From contig CALGGM010000094.1 in NCBI GenBank assembly GCA_937915925.1, positions 1 to 6,463 on the forward strand: a stretch of DNA of 6,463 bases. The letters are read 5' to 3'. This DNA is from an uncultured Clostridia bacterium (GTDB lineage: Bacteria; Bacillota; Clostridia; Christensenellales; CAG-138). This document shows, piece after piece, positions 1 through 5,025 of this stretch. Below the pieces are notes generated by a model, which saw nothing but the letters and a program-made list of their open reading frames with translations, had not been told where the DNA came from and did no database searches. Position 1 is the first letter of the stretch; the number at the start of each line of letters is the position of its first letter. Position numbers and translations under genes: made by a program.

Positions 1-42
1 TCATTTAAGCTTTGTCCAAATTTATTATACCACTTTCTTGCT

Positions 43-97
43 CCTCAGAATGACACAACCGGGGTAAGCGGCGAACAAAACGCGTGTCATCCTGAGG
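43..97. repeat. Two abutting ends of the TGTCATTCTGAG repeat family
   Basis: A 14-base arm at 43-56 (CCTCAGAATGACAC) and its near-complement at 84-97 (GTGTCATCCTGAGG) differ at one base and are separated by 27 bases. The same motif forms the inner ends of the MITE-like element at 4316-4500 and the half element at 2125-2173. Here the ends face outward, as if a right end of one copy and a left end of another lie back to back. The right arm continues into CGAAGCCGAAGGATCTT, the usual inner sequence of the family. Bases 1-42 hold no gene that I can support. Confidence 0.55.
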
Positions 98-137
98 CGA
101 AGCCGAAGGATCTTCTTTCCCATATGTCAATGTTATG

Positions 138-203
138 CGGGCGGATGCGATCCGCCCCTACGGGGGGACCTGTGCGTTGCAGGGACGACCGTCGGTCGTC
201 CGC
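138..203. repeat. Paired GTAGGG-family palindromes beside spoVT
   Basis: Two palindromes lie head to head. One has arms GGGCGGAT (139-146) and ATCCGCCC (150-157) around the loop GCG and is followed by CCTAC. The other is GGACGACC, loop GTC, GGTCGTCC, ending just before the spoVT stop codon. Copies of the same design occur at 1951-2116, 4277-4300 and 6335-6361. It sits just 3' of spoVT (minus strand) and could cap that transcript, but no T-run follows in that direction, so a terminator role is not shown. Confidence 0.6.
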
Positions 204-204
204 A

Positions 205-732
205 TCACTCCAGCTCCTTCCCGAGATACAGCGCGGCGGTTTTGAGGATCGAAAGCTCGGTCTCGGAAAGGCGCAGGCGGGCTTCGTCGGTGATCAGCAG
301 CACGCTTCCCATGACGTCGCCGCTTTGAATGATCGGCACGGCGGCAAGCCGAAGGGCGGGGGAATCGTCGTCGAACGCCTGGAATCCCTCGGGGCTTAAA
401 AGCGTCTTTCGGCTTCGCATGCGCTCGATCAGCCCTTCGGACAGCTTCGCGTTCATGAGCCGCTTTTTCAGCGGTCCCGCGGCGAATCGGACCGTCTCGG
501 TATCTGTCACGGCGGCGGATAAACCGAGCGCGCCATTTAACGCCTGGCAATACGTGTCCGCATAGTCGCCGAGCTCGCGGATGCGCGCGTACTTTTTCAG
601 CACGATCCCGTCCTCATCGGTGTAGATTTCGATCGGGTCGCCCTCGCGGATGCGCAGTACGCGGCGGATCTCCTTCGGGATCACGATCCTGCCGAGTTCG
701 TCGATGCGTCGTACAATGCCGGTTGCTTTCAT
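205..732 (-). CDS. spoVT: Stage V sporulation protein T (AbrB-type regulator with GAF-like domain)
   Basis: This encodes a 175-residue DNA-binding transcription factor; the Bacillus subtilis SpoVT is of nearly the same length. Residues 1 to about 52 form the swapped-hairpin AbrB domain, with the family signature KATGIVRRIDELGRIVIPKEI and then RRVLRIREGDPIEI. Residues from about 58 to 175 form the GAF-like sensor domain. In Bacillus, SpoVT acts in the forespore and tunes sigma-G genes and spore coat and germination properties; a similar role is inferred here. The start is set at ATG 732 because MKATGIVRR is the conserved N-terminus and GAAGG lies a few bases upstream. An in-frame ATG at 759 would add nine residues that do not fit the family. 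The gene diverges from galE, and no sporulation neighbour is visible in the window. No damage is seen. Confidence 0.95.
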   Translation of the reverse strand: MKATGIVRRIDELGRIVIPKEIRRVLRIREGDPIEIYTDEDGIVLKKYARIRELGDYADTYCQALNGALGLSAAVTDTETVRFAAGPLKKRLMNAKLSEGLIERMRSRKTLLSPEGFQAFDDDSPALRLAAVPIIQSGDVMGSVLLITDEARLRLSETELSILKTAALYLGKELE

Positions 733-761
733 GCTCTTACCTTCTTTCGCGATTTGCATTC

Positions 762-790
762 AGTATTGCCGTAAATTTCCGTTTTGATAC
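762..790 (-). promoter_or_regulatory. Weak sigma-G/F-like promoter candidate for spoVT
   Basis: On the minus strand GTATC (786-790) and CAATACT (762-768) are separated by 17 bases, about 30 bases upstream of the spoVT start. The -10 part partly resembles the CATWHTA element used by the forespore sigma factors. The match is imperfect and rests mainly on Bacillus spoVT being sigma-G dependent. No clear sigma-A promoter for spoVT was found in this gap. Confidence 0.25.
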
Positions 791-799
791 GTCGCGCGG

Positions 800-828
800 T
801 TGCATTTTCGTGTGTGATCCTGTATAAT
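800..828 (+). promoter_or_regulatory. Sigma-A promoter of galE
   Basis: TTGCAT at 800-805 and a perfect TATAAT at 823-828 are separated by 17 bases, the ideal spacing. Transcription should begin near 835, giving a leader of about 20 bases that carries only the ribosome binding site CGGAGGA (844-850) seven bases before the galE ATG. There is no room for a riboswitch. The same two hexamers recur at the promoters at 4193-4221 and 4597-4624. Confidence 0.8.
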
Positions 829-856
829 GTGTTCAACAACGAACGGAGGATGCAAT

Positions 857-1873
857 ATGAAAAAAACGGTACTGGTGACGGGCGGCGCGGGCTACATCGG
901 CTCGCATACGGTGGTGGAGCTTCTGAATGCGGACTATCCGGTTCTGATCGCCGACAATCTCTATAACTCCAAGGAAGCGGTGCTCGACCGCATCGAGACG
1001 ATCACGGGCAAGCGCCCGGGCTTTGTAAAGGTCGACGTGTGCGATAAGGAAGCGATGCGAAAGCTCTTCAAAGAGAACGACTTCGGCGCGATCATCCACT
1101 TTGCGGGCTTGAAGGCGGTCGGCGAAAGCGTTGCAAAACCCGTCGAATACTACCGCAACAACCTCGACGCGAACCTGACGCTGCTCGAATGCATGAAGGA
1201 GTTCGACGTCCGGCACATCGTGTTCAGCTCGTCGGCGACCGTTTACGGCATTCCGAAGGTTCCGATCAAGGAGGACGCGCCGCGCTGGTGCACGAACCCG
1301 TACGGATGGACGAAGTTCATGGGCGAGCAGATCCTTTCGGACTTCGCGGCGGCGAACCCCGAAATGTCCGTGGTGCTTCTCAGATACTTCAACCCGATCG
1401 GCGCGCACGATTCGGGACTGATCGGCGAGGACCCGCAGGGCATTCCGAACAATCTGTTGCCGTATATCAATCAGGTCGCGACAGGCAAGCTGAAAAAACT
1501 TCGCGTGTTCGGCAACGATTACCCGACGCCGGACGGCACGGGCGTGCGCGACTATATCCACGTCGTGGATCTCGCGGTGGGGCATCTTCGCGCGCTCGAA
1601 TACGCCGACGCGCATACCGGCTCGATCGCGATCAACCTCGGCACCGGCACCGGCTATTCCGTGCTCGACGTGATCCATGCCTATGAGGACGCGAACGGCG
1701 TGAAGATCCCGTATGAGATCGTTGCCCGCCGTCCCGGCGACGTCGCGGAAAACTATGCGGATCCGTCGCTTGCTAAGGAGCTTCTCGGCTGGGTCGCCGA
1801 ACGCGATCTTGTCAACATGTGCAAGACCGGCTATCACTGGCAGTCCATGAACCCGAACGGGTACGACGCGTAG
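857..1873 (+). CDS. galE: UDP-glucose 4-epimerase
   Basis: This 338-residue extended SDR interconverts UDP-glucose and UDP-galactose (Leloir pathway and sugar supply for envelope glycans), using bound NAD in the cytosol. The NAD-binding motif GGAGYIGSH is at residues 9-17. SSSATVYG (124-131) supplies the catalytic serine (Ser126 by alignment to the E. coli enzyme), and Tyr149 and Lys153 form YxxxK. RYFNPIGAHDSGLIGEDP and RRPGDVAENYADPS are typical GalE blocks, and the length equals that of the E. coli enzyme. The ATG at 857 is chosen because it follows CGGAGGA and begins MKKTVLVTGG; an upstream in-frame ATG at 827 lies inside the promoter. Position 299, the substrate gatekeeper (Tyr in E. coli, Cys in human GALE), is Asn here. 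That could leave room for N-acetylated sugars, which is inference. No other galactose gene is adjacent, so a housekeeping role in glycan supply seems likely. Confidence 0.95.
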   Translation: MKKTVLVTGGAGYIGSHTVVELLNADYPVLIADNLYNSKEAVLDRIETITGKRPGFVKVDVCDKEAMRKLFKENDFGAIIHFAGLKAVGESVAKPVEYYRNNLDANLTLLECMKEFDVRHIVFSSSATVYGIPKVPIKEDAPRWCTNPYGWTKFMGEQILSDFAAANPEMSVVLLRYFNPIGAHDSGLIGEDPQGIPNNLLPYINQVATGKLKKLRVFGNDYPTPDGTGVRDYIHVVDLAVGHLRALEYADAHTGSIAINLGTGTGYSVLDVIHAYEDANGVKIPYEIVARRPGDVAENYADPSLAKELLGWVAERDLVNMCKTGYHWQSMNPNGYDA

Positions 1874-1886
1874 ACGGCATTTTAAA

Positions 1887-1941
1887 ATGATGCGTTTCGC
1901 ATGATGCGATTCTCATGATGCGTGCCTTCGGCACATGGATG
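1887..1941. repeat. ATGATG-spaced mini-hairpin array (small copy)
   Basis: ATGATG occurs at 1887, 1901 and 1915, exactly 14 bases apart, followed by a decayed copy (ATGGATGA) at 1935. Between them lie GCG-TTT-CGC, a decayed GCGATTCTC, and a perfect GTGCC-TTC-GGCAC (1922-1934). The layout matches the array at 6220-6304 and, with other spacers, those at 4517-4569 and 5026-5199. It begins 13 bases after the galE stop. There is no T-run, so it is not an obvious terminator. Confidence 0.6.
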
Positions 1942-2000
1942 AAGGGGAGAAATGGCGGACGGGCAATGCCCGTCCCTACCGATGCATACATGCCTTGTAG

Positions 2001-2025
2001 GGGCGACCATCGGTCGTCCGTTTTT
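2001..2025 (+). terminator. Terminator-like palindrome downstream of galE, copy 1
   Basis: GGGCGACC (2001-2008), loop ATC, GGTCGTCC (2012-2019) forms an 8-pair stem with one G-U, followed by G and a five-base T-run. This fits an intrinsic terminator reading in the galE direction, although it lies about 130 bases after the galE stop and inside a repeat unit. The function is inferred. Confidence 0.5.
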
Positions 2026-2090
2026 GCGTTGTGCGGAGGGAATGGCGGACGGGCAATGCCCGTCCCTACCGATGCATACATGCCCTGTAG

Positions 2091-2115
2091 GGACGACCAT
2101 CGGTCGTCCGTTTTT
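2091..2115 (+). terminator. Terminator-like palindrome downstream of galE, copy 2
   Basis: GGACGACC (2091-2098), loop ATC, GGTCGTCC (2102-2109) is a perfect 8-pair stem, followed by G and TTTTT. It is the second copy of the terminator-like half of the tandem repeat. With copy 1 it would give galE two terminators in series. Confidence 0.5.
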
Positions 2116-2124
2116 GTGTTGCGA

Positions 2125-2173
2125 GGAGATTCTTCGCCGTCGGCTCAGAATGACAGAACTTTTTTAACAGTCC
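2125..2173. repeat. Half of a TGTCATTCTGAG / TTAACAG repeat element
   Basis: GGAGATTCTTCGCC, CTCAGAATGACAG and TTTTTTAACAG follow in the same order as the right half of the MITE-like element at 4316-4500. No matching left half is present, so this is a solo or truncated end. It joins the GTAGGG palindrome module directly, and the same junction recurs at 6335-6387. Confidence 0.55.
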
Positions 2174-2200
2174 AAAGCGTGCCGTCTTAGCCGCATGGAT

Positions 2201-2992
2201 TCACGCGTACATCTTGCCCAAGACCCAGTTTGCGAACCGGGCGGGGAGGAGCTTGATGAGGATCAGGACCGCGGAGTAGGCGAGACCGACCGAGCAGAAG
2301 GGCTTGGGGTTCCGTTGAAGCGAGAGCTTCAAAAACCGCTTTGCGATCCGGTCCGGAGGCATGCCGTGCTGTTCGTCGTGCTCCATCTTGGCTACGGACT
2401 TCACTTCGTTCGGGTAAAGCGTCTCGTTGACCGGATTCTTCTCACGCATGGCGGTAAAGTCGGTTTTGACGTCGCCGGGCAGCACCGCCGCGACGCGGAC
2501 GCCGGTGCCTTTAAGCTCGTTCCGAAGCGCCATCACCACGCTGTTGATCGCGGCTTTCGCCGCCGAATAGAACGCCTGATATGGGATCGGCGTGACGGCG
2601 GCGACGGAGGAGGTGAAAAGCACATGCCCCTTGCTTTCGCGTAAACTCGGAAGCGCTGCCTTGAGAACCCGGATCGCGCCGAACAGACACACGTCGAACT
2701 GCTTTTTCATCGCGTCGGTTTCCGTCGTTTCGATCGGACCGGAGATGCCGAAGCCTGCGTTCAGGATCAGCACGTCGATGCGTCCCTCGCACTGTAAAAC
2801 GGTCTCAACAGCCGCGTTACACATCGCCTCGTCCGTGACGTCGCAGGGGATGTGGATCGCGTTTTCGGTCGTCTCACCGCGTCTACTTAGATCATAGACG
2901 CGATCGCCGTATTGCGAAAAAGCGGCTGCTGCCGCTTTCCCGATTCCTTTGGATGCGCCGGTGATAACGACGATCCTTCCGTTAGATTTCAT
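2201..2992 (-). CDS. Short-chain dehydrogenase/reductase, partner of the oxoamine synthase
   Basis: This 263-residue classical SDR is expected to reduce a ketone with NAD(P)H. The cofactor motif TGASKGIG is at 11-18 and NAG at 78-80. The catalytic Ser139 lies in FTSSV, and Tyr152 and Lys156 lie in YSAAK. The usual tetrad Asn in the motif vNlfG is replaced by Cys102 (DVCLFGA), which is unusual. The C-terminal 40 residues include the hydrophobic run VGLAYSAVLILIKLLP, which could bind the membrane surface. ATG 2992 is chosen because it gives KSNGRIVVITG as the N-terminus; AAGAGG lies 12 bases upstream. The gene overlaps the end of the upstream synthase by 11 bases, so translational coupling is likely. 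Beside an SPT-like enzyme, a 3-ketosphinganine reductase-like job is attractive, but the substrate is not proven. The alternative is a general SDR acting on another acyl ketone. Confidence 0.85.
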   Translation of the reverse strand: MKSNGRIVVITGASKGIGKAAAAAFSQYGDRVYDLSRRGETTENAIHIPCDVTDEAMCNAAVETVLQCEGRIDVLILNAGFGISGPIETTETDAMKKQFDVCLFGAIRVLKAALPSLRESKGHVLFTSSVAAVTPIPYQAFYSAAKAAINSVVMALRNELKGTGVRVAAVLPGDVKTDFTAMREKNPVNETLYPNEVKSVAKMEHDEQHGMPPDRIAKRFLKLSLQRNPKPFCSVGLAYSAVLILIKLLPARFANWVLGKMYA

Positions 2993-4157
2993 ACTCGGTG
3001 AATACCTCTTTGATGATGTCAAGCGCTTCGTCAAGTAGCGCCTCGGTATGCGTCGCCATGTAGCTTGTGCGCAGCAGACAGTCGGACTGCGGCACGGCGG
3101 GCGGCAGCACGGGGTTCACGTAAACGCCGCGATCGAACAGGACCTTGCCGACGCGAAGCGTCGTTTCGATGTCGTGCGTGTACAGCGGGATGATCGGCGT
3201 CGTGCTTTCGCGGATCGCGATGCCCGCCTTCTTTAAGTTGTTGCGCATGTACATGGAAAGATCCATGAGCCGCTTCGGAAGCTCGGGCTGCTCAATTAAG
3301 ATATGCAGCGCTTCGATGACGGTTGCGCAGGAGGCAGGGGGGATGGACGCGCAGAAGATGAACGGACGCGAGGTGTGCCGTACATAGTCCACGATTTCTT
3401 CCTTCGCCGCCATGAAGCCGCCGATGCCGGCAAGCGACTTGGAGAACGTCCCCATGATGATGTCGACGTCGTCGTCGAGCCCGAAGTGGTTCGCCGTGCC
3501 CTTGCCGCCTTCGCCGAGCACGCCGAGACCGTGCGCGTCGTCGACCATGACGCGCGCGCCGTACTTCTTCGCGAGACGGACGATCTCCGGAAGGTTTGCG
3601 ATATCGCCGCCCATGGAGAACACGCCGTCGGTGACGATCAGACGTCCCGCCTTGTCGGGAATGTTCTGTAGCTTTCGTTCAAGGTCCTCCATGTCGTTAT
3701 GGCGATAGCGCACCATATCGGCATAGGAGAGTTTACAGCCGTCGTAGATGCTTGCGTGATTTTCACGGTCGCAGACGATGACGTCGCCGCGTCCCGCGAT
3801 CGCGCTGATGATTCCGAGATTTGTCTGGAACCCGGTTGAGAAGGTCATCACTGCTTCCTTGCCAAGGAATGCGGCAAGCTCGCGTTCGAGCTGCGTGTGC
3901 AGCACGAGCGTGCCGTTTAAGAATCGCGATCCCGCGCAGCCGGAGCCGAACTGCTTGATCGCGTCGACGCCCGCCTGGATCACGCGGGGATGCGTAGCAA
4001 GACCGAGATACCCGTTCGAGCCGAGCATGATGCGGCGTTTGCCCTCCATAATGACCTCGGGCGCCTGCATGCTCTCGAGCTCATGGAAGTACGGGTAAAT
4101 GTTTTTTGCGCGAATCTCATCCAACGTCGGATTGTGACATTTTGCAAATAGATCCAT
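2982..4157 (-). CDS. PLP-dependent alpha-oxoamine synthase, serine palmitoyltransferase-like
   Basis: This 391-residue fold-type I PLP enzyme belongs to the family that joins an acyl-CoA to an amino acid with loss of CO2 (AONS/BioF, KBL, ALAS, SPT). Visible motifs are GSNGYLGL (46-53), GSGCAGSRFLNGT (71-83), His134 in ENHAS, Asp206 and His209 in DDAHG (the family usually has DEAHG), the PLP lysine Lys240 in GTFSKS, and Arg363 in LLRTS. The N-terminal IYPYFHELE, the block DGVFSMGGDIANLPEIVRLAKKYGARV and VYVNPVLPPAVP strongly recall, from memory, Bacteroides-type serine palmitoyltransferases, more than threonine-pathway KBL or biotin BioF. No tdh or bio genes are adjacent. ATG 4157 is set by AAAGGAGG six bases upstream; an in-frame ATG at 4193 lies in the promoter. 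It is the first gene of a two-gene operon with an SDR. Membership in the family is near certain; the SPT subtype is inference. Confidence 0.88.
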   Translation of the reverse strand: MDLFAKCHNPTLDEIRAKNIYPYFHELESMQAPEVIMEGKRRIMLGSNGYLGLATHPRVIQAGVDAIKQFGSGCAGSRFLNGTLVLHTQLERELAAFLGKEAVMTFSTGFQTNLGIISAIAGRGDVIVCDRENHASIYDGCKLSYADMVRYRHNDMEDLERKLQNIPDKAGRLIVTDGVFSMGGDIANLPEIVRLAKKYGARVMVDDAHGLGVLGEGGKGTANHFGLDDDVDIIMGTFSKSLAGIGGFMAAKEEIVDYVRHTSRPFIFCASIPPASCATVIEALHILIEQPELPKRLMDLSMYMRNNLKKAGIAIRESTTPIIPLYTHDIETTLRVGKVLFDRGVYVNPVLPPAVPQSDCLLRTSYMATHTEALLDEALDIIKEVFTEYEI

Positions 4158-4192
4158 CGGAATCCTCCTTTCCTGAAAAATTACCGTATGCA

Positions 4193-4221
4193 ATTATAGT
4201 ATAATTTCGATGGAAATGCAA
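4193..4221 (-). promoter_or_regulatory. Sigma-A promoter of the oxoamine synthase-SDR operon
   Basis: On the minus strand TTGCAT (4216-4221) and TATAAT (4193-4198) are separated by 17 bases. The predicted start near 4186 gives a leader of about 28 bases containing AAAGGAGG just before the ATG at 4157. The hexamers and spacing are identical to those of the galE promoter. Confidence 0.8.
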
Positions 4222-4276
4222 GAAAAATATAAGGTTTCATGGTCGAAGTTCAATTCATGTAAAAAAGGATTTATAT

Positions 4277-4300
4277 GTAGGGGCGGATATCATCCGCCCG
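4277..4300. repeat. Single GTAGGG-family palindrome
   Basis: GTAG leads into GGGCGGAT (4281-4288), loop ATC, ATCCGCCC (4292-4299). The arms match the palindrome at 139-157 in the opposite orientation, with a different loop. Unlike the copies at 138-203 and 1951-2116 it has no partner palindrome. It lies just left of the MITE-like element. Confidence 0.6.
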
Positions 4301-4315
4301 TTAAACAGCGGAACC

Positions 4316-4500
4316 GGGCTGTTAAGAAAGTCCTGTCATTCTGAGCCTTTAGGCGAAGAATCTCCAAGAAACAGTACAAACTTTTAGGAGATCCTTCGTC
4401 GCGTTCAACTCCGCTGCGCTTCGTTACAGCGGTAGATCGCGCGCTTCCCGCGCGTACCATCGCTCCTCAGGATGACAGTTCGAGACTTTCTTAACAGCCC
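4316..4500. mobile_element. MITE-like element with 17-base perfect terminal inverted repeats
   Basis: GGGCTGTTAAGAAAGTC at 4316-4332 is the exact complement of 4484-4500. Just inside, CTGTCATTCTGAG (4333-4345 region) pairs with CTCAGGATGACAG (4466-4478) with one mismatch. Deeper in, GCGAAGAATCTCC (4353-4365) pairs with GGAGATCCTTCG (4387-4398). The 185-base element has no coding potential. Its right half also contains CGCGCG-CTTCC-CGCGCG. Related ends occur at 43-97, 2125-2173 and 6374-6418. It fits a non-autonomous palindromic element mobilised in trans. No clear target duplication is visible, so the transposon reading is not proven and a structured repeat such as a REP or BIME analogue remains possible. 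Confidence 0.6.
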
Positions 4501-4516
4501 CCTACAAACCGTACAT

Positions 4517-4569
4517 GTGCATTCGCACGTGAATTGTGTCTTCGACACATGAATTGTGCTGCGCAAATT
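4517..4569. repeat. (A/G)TGAATT-spaced mini-hairpin array
   Basis: The spacers GTGAATT (4529-4535) and ATGAATT (4549-4555) separate small palindromes: GTGC-ATTC-GCAC (4517-4528), GTGTC-TTC-GACAC (4536-4548) and TTGTG-CTG-CGCAA (4554-4566, one G-U), followed by AAATT. The architecture equals that of the arrays at 1887-1941, 5026-5199 and 6220-6304, with a different spacer. It lies between the MITE-like element and the tRNA promoter. Confidence 0.55.
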
Positions 4570-4596
4570 AAATTTCAGAAAGTTTGAAAAAAAGTC

Positions 4597-4624
4597 TTGC
4601 ATTTTTTCTCAAGATGTGTATAAT
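4597..4624 (+). promoter_or_regulatory. Promoter of the tRNA-Val / 6S-like RNA / tRNA-Gln transcript
   Basis: TTGCAT (4597-4602) and TATAAT (4619-4624) are separated by 16 bases. Initiation near 4631 would leave only a few bases before the tRNA-Val 5' end at 4637. No second promoter is obvious in the five bases between tRNA-Val and the next RNA, so this one probably drives all three RNAs. Confidence 0.75.
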
Positions 4625-4636
4625 AAGAATTCGCAA

Positions 4637-4713
4637 GGGGTTATAGCTCAGTTGGTTAGAGCGCCACGTTGACATCGTGGAGGTCATTGGTTCGAGCCCA
4701 ACTAACCCCACCA
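4637..4713 (+). tRNA. tRNA-Val (anticodon GAC)
   Basis: The acceptor stem GGGGTTA (4637-4643) pairs with TAACCCC (4703-4709), followed by discriminator A and an encoded CCA. The anticodon stem CCACG/CGTGG encloses the loop TTGACAT with anticodon GAC at 4671-4673, which reads valine codons GUC and GUU. The T loop is TTCGAGC. The T stem ATTGG/CCAAC is perfect except for an A-C mismatch at its outer pair (4686 and 4702). The rest of the cloverleaf is normal. Confidence 0.96.
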
Positions 4714-4716
4714 TAC

Positions 4717-4899
4717 AGAAATCCTGCGGTGTGCGTTACGTTTTTTGTGATAAACCCACAGAGTGATTACGGGAAAGCACGCGTCGGTCGACCTAAAATC
4801 AAGCCCGCTTTGACGGGAAGATTGCGGGCTCCGCAGTGTACCCACCTGCCTGAGAGGCGGGTCTTATCACCCCGAAACGGACGGCATGGCGGGATTTTC
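4717..4899 (+). ncRNA. ssrS: 6S RNA candidate (SsrS/BsrA-like)
   Basis: The stretch folds into a long rod as in 6S RNA, the RNA that binds sigma-A RNA polymerase by mimicking an open promoter. The closing stem AAATCCTGC (4719-4727) pairs with GCGGGATTT (4889-4897), followed by TGTGCGT/ACGGCA pairs. CGTTT (4739-4743) pairs with AAACG (4875-4879), and GTGATAA (4747-4753) pairs perfectly with TTATCAC (4864-4870). A central unpaired region follows, with the possible small hairpin CCTGCC/GGCGGG (4846-4861) on the 3' side. Above it GCACGCG (4777-4783) pairs with CGC-A-GTGT (4832-4839), and the tip holds AGCCCGC/GCGGGCT (4802-4830). The start AAATCCTGcgGTGT resembles, from memory, Bacillus 6S-1 RNA. 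The exact ends are set by the flanking tRNAs. No promoter of its own is seen. The gene name is provisional. Confidence 0.7.
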
Positions 4900-4909
4900 A
4901 TAAGGATGA

Positions 4910-4983
4910 TGCCGAATTGTGTAATGGTAGCACCTACGACTCTGACTCGTATTGTCTAGGTTCGAATCCTAGTTCGGCAGCCA
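4910..4983 (+). tRNA. tRNA-Gln (anticodon CTG)
   Basis: The acceptor TGCCGAA (4910-4916) pairs with TTCGGCA (4973-4979), followed by discriminator G and an encoded CCA. The anticodon stem TACGA/TCGTA encloses CTCTGAC with anticodon CTG at 4942-4944, which reads glutamine codon CAG. The T arm CTAGG-TTCGAAT-CCTAG is perfect. The D stem GTGT/GCAC contains one G-U pair. The U at position 1 is typical of glutamine tRNAs. The 5' end is about ten bases after the 6S-like rod. Confidence 0.96.
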
Positions 4984-4984
4984 T

Positions 4985-5025
4985 GAAAAAAGCGTCTTTT
5001 GTCTACCGACAAAAGCGCTTTTTTC
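4985..5025 (+). terminator. Intrinsic terminator of the tRNA/6S transcript
   Basis: The stem GAAAAAAGCG plus CTTTTGTC (4985-5003, with one bulged T) pairs with GACAAAAG plus CGCTTTTTTC (5008-5025) around loop TACC. It begins one base after the CCA of tRNA-Gln. The six-base T-run at 5019-5024 is balanced by an A-run on the left, so it could also stop transcription from the right. Confidence 0.85.

Larger units (their letters stand above)
1951..2116. repeat. Tandem 90-base duplication of paired palindromes
   Basis: Bases 1951-2026 recur at 2041-2116 with two differences in 76 bases; the period is 90. Each unit is two palindromes head to head. The first is GGACGGGC-AAT-GCCCGTCC followed by CTAC. 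The second is GTAGGG running into GRCGACC-ATC-GGTCGTCC and then TTTTT. The facing CCTAC and GTAGG can also pair across the unit, so the whole unit can fold as a cruciform. The near-identity suggests a recent duplication or homogenisation. The array lies between the convergent ends of galE and the SDR gene. Confidence 0.85.

Noticed and set aside
24..29. Minus-strand TATAAT at the left edge, suggesting a gene off the window
   Set aside because: No acceptable -35 at 16-18 bases; only four bases of any following frame are visible.
833..1837. Long open frame on the minus strand opposite galE (334 codons)
   Set aside because: It is a frame shadow of a GC-rich gene: the translation is rich in Arg, Val and Asp without any recognisable motif, and galE on the other strand is unmistakable.
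1915..2190. Open frames over the tandem repeat after galE, with repeated peptide blocks
   Set aside because: The peptide repetition only mirrors the 90-base DNA repeat; there is no ribosome binding site or family match.
2982..4157. Biotin synthesis gene bioF or threonine-pathway kbl
   Set aside because: No bio genes or tdh lie nearby, and the N-terminal and C-terminal blocks look more like serine palmitoyltransferase; the subtype still needs a phylogeny.
4714..4909. T-box leader or other riboswitch between the tRNAs
   Set aside because: No T-box consensus, no downstream coding gene and no terminator hairpin; the long end-to-end pairing fits 6S RNA better.
4669..4959. Open frame crossing tRNA-Val, the 6S-like RNA and tRNA-Gln
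   Set aside because: It overlaps three RNA genes with good secondary structure and has no ribosome binding site.
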